From positions 1 through 33,933 of the forward strand of contig NZ_BOOG01000068.1 of the NCBI RefSeq assembly GCF_016863115.1: a stretch of DNA of 33,933 bases, given 5' to 3'. Below are positions 13,890-21,298 of this stretch, piece after piece. Both the position numbers and the translations under genes were made by a program. Source of the DNA: Sphaerimonospora thailandensis (GTDB taxonomy: Bacteria > Actinomycetota > Actinomycetes > Streptosporangiales > Streptosporangiaceae). Each line of letters starts with the position of its first letter. The first letter of the stretch is position 1. A model generated the notes under the pieces. That model did not search any database. It was not told the DNA's origin and was given only the letters and a program-made list of their open reading frames with translations.

Positions 13890-14323
13890 CCGGGCCTCCC
13901 TGTTCCAAGACGTCCGGTACCGCGCAGCGGTTCACTCCCCAAAAGGGGGAAATTCGGGTAATTCGCTAACAAGTCAACGCGCACGGCGAGTGCGGTCACC
14001 AGACCCGGACACCCACCGTTACAAGCCGTGTCAGGAAAGATATCAAAGAGCAATAAGAGGCAGCCAGGGCCGACGTCCTGGCTGAACCGGCTACGGACGG
14101 CCGCGCCACCCGGCGGCCGACCGTCTCACCTCGCTCCGAGATGCTCGATCGGCCGGCGACACCGGATGGGTCCGTACGCTGTCCAAACGTTGACCGGGAT
14201 CGAGGCCGCGGAGTGGAAGGGAGCGGGGACCGACCGCAGCGAAGGCCAGCGAAGCGGGCTTCGCGAGGACCGCAGCTTCCTTCCAGCGCAGTGACCCACC
14301 CGGCCGAGGCTCGTGAACCAGGA
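13890..14323. other. intergenic region with hairpin
   Basis: Contains the promoter-like elements for the small ORF at 13752-13889 and a perfect 8-bp hairpin CAGCCAGG/CCTGGCTG (14061-14084). On the minus strand that hairpin is followed by the T-rich CCTCTTATTGCTCTTTGATATC, so it may terminate the 14324-14824 gene after a long 3' leader. Several open frames cross this stretch on both strands, but none has a ribosome site or protein-like composition. Confidence 0.45.
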
Positions 14324-14824
14324 CTAGGACATCTTTCCCTTGATGTCGTCGGTGGCTCTGCCGGCCTTGTCGCGAGTCTCCTGGGCCTTGTCCCCAACCC
14401 ATTTGCCGGCGTCCGAGGCGGTGTCCCGCACACTCTCGCGCATGGTGTCGGTCCAGCGCTGGGCGTTGTTGCGATACATCATCACGCCGATCGCACCGAT
14501 CGCCGCACCCGTGCACAGCGCGGCGACCGGCCAGCGCCGCCGGGTCTTCCTCGCCGCCGACACATCGATGCGCCTGGCCATCTCGGCGAGGAAGGCGCTC
14601 ACGATGGGGGCGATCTGTTCCTCCACCGACTGGGCGGCCTGGTCGAGCTTCGGCGCCGCCCACAGCCGGGCGTCCTCGATGCGGTTCACCGCCACGTCAC
14701 GCGCGCTGCCCGCCATCGGGGGCATCCGGACGCCGGCCCTCCTGGCCTGGGTCTTCATCCGGCCCAGCCACGTCTGCGGAACCAACACCTCGACGCCGCG
14801 CCCTTTCCTCATTGTCAGGGACAC
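14324..14824 (-). CDS. single-TM helical protein, YtxH-like
   Basis: 166 residues. N-terminal soluble part with WLGRMKTQARRAG and a helical segment (KLDQAAQSVEEQIAPIVSAFLAEMARRI), one membrane segment (WPVAALCTGAAIGAIGVMMYR, about 99-119), then a charged amphipathic tail with the 11-residue periodicity typical of YtxH/LEA-like proteins (TMRESVRDTASDAGKWVGDKAQETRDKAGRATDDIKGK). Function unknown; homologous small proteins are common in actinomycetes next to the cyclophilin gene. GTG 14822-14824 follows GGGAGGTGGATC. Divergent from the cyclophilin gene. Confidence 0.75.
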   Translation of the reverse strand: MSLTMRKGRGVEVLVPQTWLGRMKTQARRAGVRMPPMAGSARDVAVNRIEDARLWAAPKLDQAAQSVEEQIAPIVSAFLAEMARRIDVSAARKTRRRWPVAALCTGAAIGAIGVMMYRNNAQRWTDTMRESVRDTASDAGKWVGDKAQETRDKAGRATDDIKGKMS

Positions 14825-14962
14825 GATCCACCTCCCCTATAGATGGGCCCCGTGACGACCCCTTCCCGCATGGTCGTCGCTCAATCACGACCGGTGGTCG
14901 AAGGCATGCTGGATACCCTGTTAACCAGACAACTAACGCCAAGACATAAGGGGGCGGCCCTC

Positions 14963-15493
14963 GTGGCTGACAACCTCATCGCGAATCTCCGTACCAATCA
15001 CGGCACGATCCGCGTCCAACTGTTCCCGAACAAAGCACCGAAAACCGTACGCAACTTCGTCGAACTCGCCGAGGGCACCCGGGAGTGGACTCATCCGGGG
15101 ACCGGGGCCAAGACCACGGACAAGCTGTACGACGGCACGATCTTCCACCGGGTCATCAACGGCTTCATGATCCAGGGCGGCGACCCGCTGGGGCAGGGCA
15201 TCGGCGGCCCGGGCTACGACTTCGACGACGAGATCCACCCCGAGAACCAGTTCAACCGGCCCTACCTGCTCGCCATGGCCAACGCCGGCAAGCGGCTCGG
15301 CAAGGGCACGAACGGTTCGCAGTTCTTCATCACCGTGTCGCCGACGCCGCACCTCAACCAGGGGCACACGATCTTCGGCGAGGTGGTCGAGGGCACCGAG
15401 GTCATCGACGCGATCGCCAAGACCCCGACCGGCAGGAACGACCGCCCGGTCAACGACGTGGTGCTCGAAGCGGTCACGATCGAGCGCTCCTGA
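14963..15493 (+). CDS. ppiA: cyclophilin-type peptidyl-prolyl isomerase
   Basis: 176-residue cytosolic cyclophilin that interconverts cis and trans prolyl bonds. Core motifs: FHRVINGFMIQGGD with the catalytic Arg, NGSQFFIT, and HLNQGHTIFGEV, in which the Trp that makes human CypA highly cyclosporin-sensitive is replaced by His. GTG 14963 is chosen because the protein start VADNLIANLRTNHG matches actinobacterial PpiA, with AAGGGGG upstream; about 40 further in-frame codons upstream are not protein-like. Its position next to rhomboid, crgA and trpG is the conserved origin-side order seen in Mycobacterium. Confidence 0.92.
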   Translation: MADNLIANLRTNHGTIRVQLFPNKAPKTVRNFVELAEGTREWTHPGTGAKTTDKLYDGTIFHRVINGFMIQGGDPLGQGIGGPGYDFDDEIHPENQFNRPYLLAMANAGKRLGKGTNGSQFFITVSPTPHLNQGHTIFGEVVEGTEVIDAIAKTPTGRNDRPVNDVVLEAVTIERS

Positions 15494-15520
15494 GCACGCC
15501 TGAACAGCCCTGACTCCGGC

Positions 15521-15573
15521 CCCGCCCCGGCCGCACCGCCCACACCGTCCACAGGTGGAAACGGCCGGGGCGG
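15521..15573 (+). terminator. GC-rich hairpin after ppiA
   Basis: CCGCCCCGGCCG (15521-15532) is the reverse complement of CGGCCGGGGCGG (15562-15573), with a 29-nt loop. It lies between ppiA and the rhomboid gene. There is no T-run, so it is a weak or factor-assisted terminator candidate. Confidence 0.4.
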
Positions 15574-15632
15574 CCGGGGCGCCGGCCGCTCGGGGAGCTT
15601 CAAAATGCTGTCCGGACTTCTGAAACACGACC

Positions 15633-15638
15633 TATAGT
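15633..15638 (+). promoter_or_regulatory. candidate -10 (TATAGT) of rhomboid gene
   Basis: TATAGT lies 43 nt before the ATG of the rhomboid protease gene in a locally AT-richer stretch (15600-15640). No good -35 is visible. Confidence 0.35.
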
Positions 15639-15680
15639 CTGGCGGGCAGTGGACCCGCATCTCCTCGTTGGAAGGACGCG

Positions 15681-16565
15681 ATGACCGCCCCGCCGCCGAA
15701 CCCGCCGCCGACACCGCCGAACATGCCCCCTCCCGGGGCGGACGCCGTGCCGACCTGCTATCGGCACCCCGACCGCGAGACCTACGTCCGCTGCCAGCGC
15801 TGCGAGCGCCCGATCTGCCCTGACTGCATGCGCGAGGCGGCGGTCGGTCACCAGTGCGTCGAGTGCGTCCGGGAGGGCAACCGCGACGTACGGCGGACGC
15901 GGGCGGTCTTCGGCGGCGCCGCCGTCGTCACGCCCCGGGTGACGTGGGCGCTACTGGCCGCCAACGTGCTGGCCTACGGCGCCGAGGTCCTGGCCCGGGA
16001 CGAGATCCTCAGGAACTTCCAGATGTGGTCGCCCGGCGTCTACTTCTACGACGAGTGGTGGCGCCTGATCACGAGCGCGTTCCTGCACGCGCCGCCGCCG
16101 TCGTTCTGGCACATCCTGTTCAACATGTGGGCACTCTTCGTGATCGGCCCGGAGTTGGAGCGGCGGCTGGGCTCGGTACGCTTCGGCGCGCTCTACCTAC
16201 TGTCCGCCCTGGGCGGATCGGTCGCCGTCTACCTGTTCGGCATAGCGGCCGTCGGGGCCTCCGGCGCGATCTACGGCCTGTTCGGCGCGCTGTTCGTGGT
16301 GGCACGCAGGCTCGGCTACGATGCGTGCGGCGTGCTGTGGTTGATCGGCATCAACGTCGTGATCACCTTCATCGTGCCCGGCATCAGCTGGCAGGGCCAC
16401 CTCGGCGGCCTGGTGGTCGGCACCCTGGTCGCCGCGGCCTTCGCCTACGCGCCCGCGCGGAATCGGACCGCCGTCCAGGTCGGATCGGCGACCGCCGTAC
16501 TACTCGTCCTGATCATGATCGTCGCCGCGCTGCCACCGTACGCGACCCTGGCCGTCACCGGCTGA
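15681..16565 (+). CDS. rhomboid intramembrane serine protease with zinc-finger N-terminus
   Basis: 294 residues. After a Pro-rich start there is a B-box-like zinc finger with seven cysteines (C26, C38, C41, C46, C49, C59, C62) and His residues. Six or more membrane segments follow from about residue 85. The catalytic Ser is S194 in GASGAIYGLFGA and the catalytic His is H240 in WQGHLGGLVVG; the oxyanion region HILFNMW has H144 and N148. So the protease is predicted active, cleaving membrane proteins within the bilayer; substrates unknown. GGAAGGAC precedes the ATG. It is the counterpart of the rhomboid protein that sits between ppiA and crgA in mycobacteria. Confidence 0.92.
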   Translation: MTAPPPNPPPTPPNMPPPGADAVPTCYRHPDRETYVRCQRCERPICPDCMREAAVGHQCVECVREGNRDVRRTRAVFGGAAVVTPRVTWALLAANVLAYGAEVLARDEILRNFQMWSPGVYFYDEWWRLITSAFLHAPPPSFWHILFNMWALFVIGPELERRLGSVRFGALYLLSALGGSVAVYLFGIAAVGASGAIYGLFGALFVVARRLGYDACGVLWLIGINVVITFIVPGISWQGHLGGLVVGTLVAAAFAYAPARNRTAVQVGSATAVLLVLIMIVAALPPYATLAVTG

Positions 16566-16577
16566 AATCAGTGCTGC

Positions 16578-16603
16578 CCACAGGCTGTGGATAAAGCCTG
16601 TGG
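16578..16603. terminator. hairpin between rhomboid gene and crgA, loop contains a DnaA-box match
   Basis: CCACAGGCT (16578-16586) and AGCCTGTGG (16595-16603) form a perfect 9-bp stem. TGTGGATAA (16586-16594), reverse complement of the DnaA box TTATCCACA, fills the loop. It sits between converging genes, so a bidirectional terminator is the plainest role. Confidence 0.55.
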
Positions 16604-16630
16604 AAAGATTTCCTCCGGTGACGGGCGGTG

Positions 16631-16876
16631 TCAGCGCCACTTGGTGGACAGCACCACGCCGACGATGATGAGGCCGAACCCGACGAGCAGGTTCCCATTG
16701 CCCAGCGACGCGATGCCCGGCAGATCGGGCACGATGTAGTAGACCGCGATCCACACGATGCCCACGATCCAGCAAGCGACCATGAGGGGGGCGAGCCAGC
16801 GGGGGCTCACCTTGACCGTCTGCGCCTTCTGCGGCGGGGTGTAGACGGCCTTCTTCCGAGTCTTCGACTTGGGCAC
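16631..16876 (-). CDS. crgA: cell division protein CrgA
   Basis: 81-residue membrane protein that recruits peptidoglycan synthases to the divisome and restrains FtsZ ring assembly in sporulating actinomycetes. The basic start PKSKTRKKAVYTPP is the family signature, followed by two membrane segments (LAPLMVACWIVGIVWIAVYYIV and LVGFGLIIVGVVLSTKWR) and the conserved C-terminal KWR. GTG 16874-16876 follows GGAG at good spacing. Convergent with the rhomboid gene and divergent from trpG, as in Mycobacterium and Streptomyces. Confidence 0.95.
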   Translation of the reverse strand: MPKSKTRKKAVYTPPQKAQTVKVSPRWLAPLMVACWIVGIVWIAVYYIVPDLPGIASLGNGNLLVGFGLIIVGVVLSTKWR

Positions 16877-17115
16877 GGGACTATCTCCTGCTCGGCACCC
16901 GCGCGGTCGTGCGGGCTCTGGTTGGGTCGGGTCCCTCGGATCTTTTGCCTGCCGCGCTCCTCGCTTCGGCAAGATCCCGGGGGACACTCCTTAGCGTAGT
17001 CGCTCTTAGTGTGAAGTCCCGAGCAAGGATAGTCGGCGGGGTCGTACGGCGGCGATCCCTATTGCCCGATTCGCGTAGGCTGGAAGCCGTAATTCCTCCT
17101 AACCGCGGTGGGGGC

Positions 17116-17694
17116 ATGACGGCGGTCCGGGTGCTCGTGGTGGACAATCACGACAGCTTCGTCCACACGATCGTGCAATATCTGCGTGAGCTCGGCGCCG
17201 ACTGCGACGTCCGACCCCGCGATCACGTCACACTTGACGACACGGCGGGATTCGACGGCGTCCTCGTCTCCCCCGGCCCCGGCACCCCCGAGGCGTCAGG
17301 GGTGAGCCTCTCGCTCGTACGGCACTGCGCCGAGCGCGGCCTGCCCCTGCTCGGCGTCTGTCTGGGTCACCAGGCGATCGCCGTCGCCTACGGCGCCACG
17401 GTCGCCCGCGCGCCCGAACTCATGCACGGCCGGACCAGCCTGATCTCCCATGACGGCCGAGGCGTCTTCCGGTCGATCCCGTCACCGGTCACCATGACCC
17501 GCTATCACTCGCTCGCAGTCGTCCCCGACACCGTGCCGGACCTGCTGGAGATCAGCGCCACCACGCCGGACGGCGTCATCATGGGCCTACGGCATCGTTC
17601 GGCGCCCATCGAGGGGGTCCAGTTCCACCCCGAGTCGATCGTGTCCGAACACGGCCATCGCCTCCTCGGCAACTGGCTCACCCAGATCGTGTAA
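17116..17694 (+). CDS. pabA/trpG: glutamine amidotransferase, anthranilate/aminodeoxychorismate synthase component II
   Basis: 192-residue class I glutamine amidotransferase. It releases ammonia from glutamine for the partner chorismate enzyme in tryptophan or folate synthesis. Motifs: DNHDSFVHTIVQYL at the N-terminus, VSPGPGTP, nucleophile C82 in LGVCLGHQAIA and the H171/E173 pair in FHPESI. Whether it serves TrpE, PabB or both cannot be read from the sequence; the gene at this locus is called trpG in Mycobacterium. ATG 17116 has GGGGG upstream. It is transcribed towards pknB and separated from it by two strong hairpins. Confidence 0.93.
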   Translation: MTAVRVLVVDNHDSFVHTIVQYLRELGADCDVRPRDHVTLDDTAGFDGVLVSPGPGTPEASGVSLSLVRHCAERGLPLLGVCLGHQAIAVAYGATVARAPELMHGRTSLISHDGRGVFRSIPSPVTMTRYHSLAVVPDTVPDLLEISATTPDGVIMGLRHRSAPIEGVQFHPESIVSEHGHRLLGNWLTQIV

Positions 17695-17724
17695 CACCTC
17701 GCCCCTGCGCGACGACATCCGAAT

Positions 17725-17763
17725 GAGGGCTTCCGCCATTGCCCCCGAGTGGCGGAAGCCCTC
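17725..17763. terminator. 14-bp terminator hairpin after trpG
   Basis: GAGGGCTTCCGCCA (17725-17738) pairs perfectly with TGGCGGAAGCCCTC (17750-17763), loop 11 nt, followed by TTCTCAT on the plus strand. It lies 30 bp after the trpG stop. Confidence 0.85.
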
Positions 17764-17781
17764 TTCTCATGCGCCGTACGG

Positions 17782-17828
17782 CGAGAGCCGTGACCGGCGG
17801 TGAATCTCACCGCCGGTCACGGCTCTCG
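17782..17828. terminator. 22-bp perfect hairpin after pknB
   Basis: The arms at 17782-17803 and 17807-17828 are exact reverse complements of 22 bases with only ATC between them. It lies 28 bp beyond the pknB stop on the minus strand. It is the strongest hairpin in the window and with the neighbouring one insulates the two converging transcripts. Confidence 0.85.
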
Positions 17829-17856
17829 GGAGACCGGTTCCGCCGCCGGTCCGCGA

Positions 17857-19749
17857 TCAGTTGCCGAACGGGTTCTCGTCGAGGTCGATGCCGCCGTCTC
17901 CGCCGTCACCCGTGTCACCGGAGTCGTCGGTGGCGGGGTCGTCCGTCGGGAACCCGTCGCTCGGCTGCTGGGTCGGCTGCTGCTGCGGAGGCGGCCCGCT
18001 GGAGACGGTCAGGGTGATCGTGATGCCCGGCTGGGTCTTGGTCCCCGGCGCCGGGCTCTGGTCGATCACGTTGCCCTTCGCCACCTGGTCGCTCGGCCGC
18101 TCCACGATCTTGATCTTGAATCCGGCGCCTTCGAGCTGGCTCTTCGCGTCGTCGACGGTCAGGCCGAGCACGCTCGGGACGTCCTGCATCGCCTTGGGCA
18201 CGTAGAGGCGGACCGCGGAGCCCTTCGGGACCTCCTTGCCGGCCTTGGGGCTGATGTCGTAGACCACGCCCTCCGGCTTGCCGGGGGCGACCTTCGCCAC
18301 GACGCTGAACTTCAGGCCCAGGGCTTCCAGCTCCGCCTGGGCCTCCTCCTTCGTCTTGCCGATGAGATCCGGCGGGACGGTCACGGTCTCCTCGCCCTTT
18401 GACAGGACGATGGTGACCGTCACCCCCTTCTCGACCTCTTCGTCGGCGGCCGGATTGGTGCTGACGACCGAGTCCTTGGGCACGTCGCCGCTGAACTCGG
18501 GCTCGCCGTACGTGAACTTCAACTCCGCGGCCTTGATCGCCTTCTCGGCCGCCTCCTTGGTCAGGTTGGTGACCTCCGGCACTTTGGTCTTGTCGGCCGC
18601 CGCCGAGCCGCCCGAGCTGAGCAGGGCATAGCCCGCGCCGATGAAGCCGGCGATGACGAGCAGTGGGACCAGGATCCACGCGGCGGTCTTCAACGCCGTG
18701 TTGCTCTTCCTCGCGCCGCTGCGCCGCCGCCCGTCATAGCGGCCGCCGCCCCGCTCCTCCTCGCCGTACTCGTAGGCGGGGATGGCCCGGGTGCCCTGCG
18801 CGGGCGGGCCGCCGGCGCTGGTCATCGTCCGCGTGCGGTCGGGCGCCCCGCCGTAGGAGTTGAAGTTGTTGGCCATGGCCATGGTCTGCGGGTCCACCGG
18901 CATGCCGGACATCGCCCGCTGGATGTCGGCCCGCATCTCGGCCGCGCTCTGGTAACGATGGATCGGGTCCTTGGCCATGGCCTTGAGCACGATCGCGTCG
19001 GCCCACCTGGGGATCTCGGGGTCGATCCGCGACGGCGGGATCGGGTCCTCCCGGACGTGCTGGTAGGCGATCGCCACGGGCGAGTCCCCGGTGAACGGCG
19101 GCTGGCCGGTCAGCAGTTCGTACAGCACACAGCCGGTCGAGTAGATGTCACTGCGGGCGTCGACGCGCTCGCCGCGCGCCTGCTCCGGCGACAGGTACTG
19201 CGCGGTGCCGATCACCTGGGCGGTCTGCGTCATGGTGGCGGCGGAGTCGGCCATCGCCCGGGCGATGCCGAAGTCCATGACTTTGACCTCGCCGCTCACG
19301 GTGAGCATGATGTTGGCCGGTTTGATGTCCCGGTGCACGATGCCGCCGCGGTGACTGTAGTCGAGCGCCCGCAGGATGCCGTCGGTCAGCTCCATCGCCC
19401 GTTCCGGCAGCAGCCGCCGGTCCGCCCGCAGCAGGTCGCGCAGCGTCCGCCCGTCGACGAACTCCATCACGATGTACGGCACGGGCGTGCTGTCCATCGT
19501 GTCCTCGCCGGTGTCGTAGACCGCGATGATCGAGGGATGGTTCAGCGAGGCCGCCGACTGCGCCTCCCGGCGGAACCGCGCCTGGAACGTGTGGTCCCGC
19601 GCGAGATCCGAGCGGAGCGTCTTGATCGCGACAATACGGTCCAGCCGGATGTCCCGGGCGCGATAGACCTCGGCCATGCCACCACGTCCGACGACGCCGT
19701 CGAGTTCGTAGCGTCCGCCGAGAAGTCGTGGCTGAGTCATTTCCTGCAC
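17857..19749 (-). CDS. pknB: PASTA-domain serine/threonine kinase PknB
   Basis: 630-residue receptor-like kinase that senses peptidoglycan fragments and controls cell growth. Kinase domain about 12-275: glycine loop GRGGMAEVY, K43, HRDIKPANIM (139-148), DFG (159-161), activation-loop threonines T172/T174/T176, SPE. Juxtamembrane linker, one TM (355-377), then three PASTA repeats (about 388-451, 456-518, 523-584) and an acidic/Pro/Gln-rich tail. Mycobacterium tuberculosis PknB has four PASTA repeats, so one is missing here. Two starts are possible: GTG 19747-19749 with AAGGGA upstream, or ATG 19738-19740; the difference is three residues. Last gene of the fhaA-pknB operon, 55 bp after pknA. 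Confidence 0.95.
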   Translation of the reverse strand: MQEMTQPRLLGGRYELDGVVGRGGMAEVYRARDIRLDRIVAIKTLRSDLARDHTFQARFRREAQSAASLNHPSIIAVYDTGEDTMDSTPVPYIVMEFVDGRTLRDLLRADRRLLPERAMELTDGILRALDYSHRGGIVHRDIKPANIMLTVSGEVKVMDFGIARAMADSAATMTQTAQVIGTAQYLSPEQARGERVDARSDIYSTGCVLYELLTGQPPFTGDSPVAIAYQHVREDPIPPSRIDPEIPRWADAIVLKAMAKDPIHRYQSAAEMRADIQRAMSGMPVDPQTMAMANNFNSYGGAPDRTRTMTSAGGPPAQGTRAIPAYEYGEEERGGGRYDGRRRSGARKSNTALKTAAWILVPLLVIAGFIGAGYALLSSGGSAAADKTKVPEVTNLTKEAAEKAIKAAELKFTYGEPEFSGDVPKDSVVSTNPAADEEVEKGVTVTIVLSKGEETVTVPPDLIGKTKEEAQAELEALGLKFSVVAKVAPGKPEGVVYDISPKAGKEVPKGSAVRLYVPKAMQDVPSVLGLTVDDAKSQLEGAGFKIKIVERPSDQVAKGNVIDQSPAPGTKTQPGITITLTVSSGPPPQQQPTQQPSDGFPTDDPATDDSGDTGDGGDGGIDLDENPFGN

Positions 19750-19804
19750 TGTCCCTTGCCGTTCATCTTGGGGTGCTGCCGGTGTCCATCATCCGCCCCT
19801 CTCC

Positions 19805-21298
19805 TCACGTGCCCGCCTCATCCGGGGGTCCCGTGTCGGTCGGGCTGACCGATGGGGTCGGAACCTCACTGGGCGTGGGGGCCGGGGTGGGCGTCGGAGT
19901 GGGGGTAGGGGACGGGGACGGAGCCGACGAGGGCTGCTGGGTGGGTGGTGCCGATGTGCTTACGGTAGCCGACGGAACGGCGCTCGGCTTGGCCGACGCC
20001 ACCGGAGGAACCGGATTGGACGCCTTCGGCGTGGTCGGCCACGTGATCGCGGTGGTCGGCCGTGGCGAAGGCGAGAGCGAGGGTGAGGCCGGGGGCGGAC
20101 TCGCCGTCGCGAAGGTCGGAGTCTCGGGTCGGCCCGCGGGAAACATCAGAACTCCGCCGACGGCCACGGCCGCCGCACAGCCCGCGGCGGCCCCGATCAC
20201 CGCCACCCGGCGGCGGCGCCGTACTCCATGTCCGACCGTTCGCCCTGCCGCGCCGTGCGGCCGGGAGTAGGGCGCCGTGCGCGGGCGGTCGGCCCTGGAC
20301 ATGGCGTCTGTGGCCGCCGGTGTGATCCGGGACGCCGCCGGCGTGCTCGGCACGGCCGGACGGTTCTGCGTGATCGGACGGTTTCGGGTCGCCGGTGGCG
20401 TACGGCTATCCCATACCGGGAACCCGCCCGGATCGGTCAGCGTGTGGAGGGCCGTGCCCGTGACCGCTTCACCCGGGCCCGTGAGCGCTTCACGCAGGGC
20501 GGCGACGCGGTTCACCAGGTCCGGTCCGCTGGCGGGCCGCGCGGCGGGCTGCTTGGCCAGCATGTCGGAGACGAGGGCGCGCACCGGGGGCGGCACGGCG
20601 GCCGGCAGCGGCGGCGGCTGCTCGTTGATGTGCTTGATCGCTAGTGCGACCTGGGTCTCGGCGGTGAACGGGGGACGGCCCGCCAGGCACTCGTAGGCGA
20701 CCACGCCGAGTGAGTAGATGTCGGAGGCGGAGGTGAGCGCGCTGCCCGAGGCCTGCTCCGGGCTGACGTACCGCGCGGTGCCGAGCACGATCCCGGTCCG
20801 GGTCAACGGCGCCGCCTCCAGGGCGCGGGCGATGCCGAAATCGGTGATCTTGACCTGCCCGTCCTCGGTGACGAGCAGGTTCCCCGGTTTGATGTCGCGG
20901 TGGATGACCCCGGCCCGGTGCGCGGCGTGCAGCCCCCTGGCGGTCTGCTGGACCACGTCGAGTGCGACCTGAGGGTCGAGCGCTCCATGCCGGGCCAGAA
21001 TCGCCGCCAGCGGCTCGCCGATCACCAGCTCCATGATGAGGTAGGCGGCGCCGTCGGACTCGCCGTAGTCGAAGACCTGGGCGATGCCGGGGTCGGCCAG
21101 GCCCGCGGTGATCCGGGCCTCCGCGCGGAACCTGTCGCGGAACGACGGGTCCGCCGCCACATGGCTGCGCAGCAGCTTCACCGCGACCTCGCGGCCCAGC
21201 AACTCGTCGACGGCCCGCCAGACCTCCCCCATCCCGCCGGCGGCGATGGGCGAGGTCAGGCGGTAACGTCCGCCGAGTGTCGAGCCCGCTGAGGTCAC
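19805..21298 (-). CDS. pknA: serine/threonine kinase PknA
   Basis: 497 residues. Kinase domain about 12-270 with GGMGEVW, K41, HRDIKPGN (133-140), DFG (153-155), the T-containing activation loop PLTRTGIVLGTARYVSPE and the usual C-lobe motifs. A basic linker leads to one TM (about 364-386), then a roughly 110-residue Ser/Pro/Thr-rich extracytoplasmic tail with no PASTA repeats. In relatives PknA phosphorylates division and wall-synthesis proteins and activates PknB. GTG 21296-21298 overlaps the pbpA stop by 4 nt. The extracytoplasmic tail is repetitive (TPTPTPTP) and may be glycosylated; that is inference. Confidence 0.94.
   Translation of the reverse strand: MTSAGSTLGGRYRLTSPIAAGGMGEVWRAVDELLGREVAVKLLRSHVAADPSFRDRFRAEARITAGLADPGIAQVFDYGESDGAAYLIMELVIGEPLAAILARHGALDPQVALDVVQQTARGLHAAHRAGVIHRDIKPGNLLVTEDGQVKITDFGIARALEAAPLTRTGIVLGTARYVSPEQASGSALTSASDIYSLGVVAYECLAGRPPFTAETQVALAIKHINEQPPPLPAAVPPPVRALVSDMLAKQPAARPASGPDLVNRVAALREALTGPGEAVTGTALHTLTDPGGFPVWDSRTPPATRNRPITQNRPAVPSTPAASRITPAATDAMSRADRPRTAPYSRPHGAAGRTVGHGVRRRRRVAVIGAAAGCAAAVAVGGVLMFPAGRPETPTFATASPPPASPSLSPSPRPTTAITWPTTPKASNPVPPVASAKPSAVPSATVSTSAPPTQQPSSAPSPSPTPTPTPTPAPTPSEVPTPSVSPTDTGPPDEAGT

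Noticed and set aside
14028-14294. 88-codon plus-strand frame in the 13.9-14.3 kb gap
   Set aside because: No ribosome site, low-complexity Arg/Pro/Ser content and no neighbour logic.
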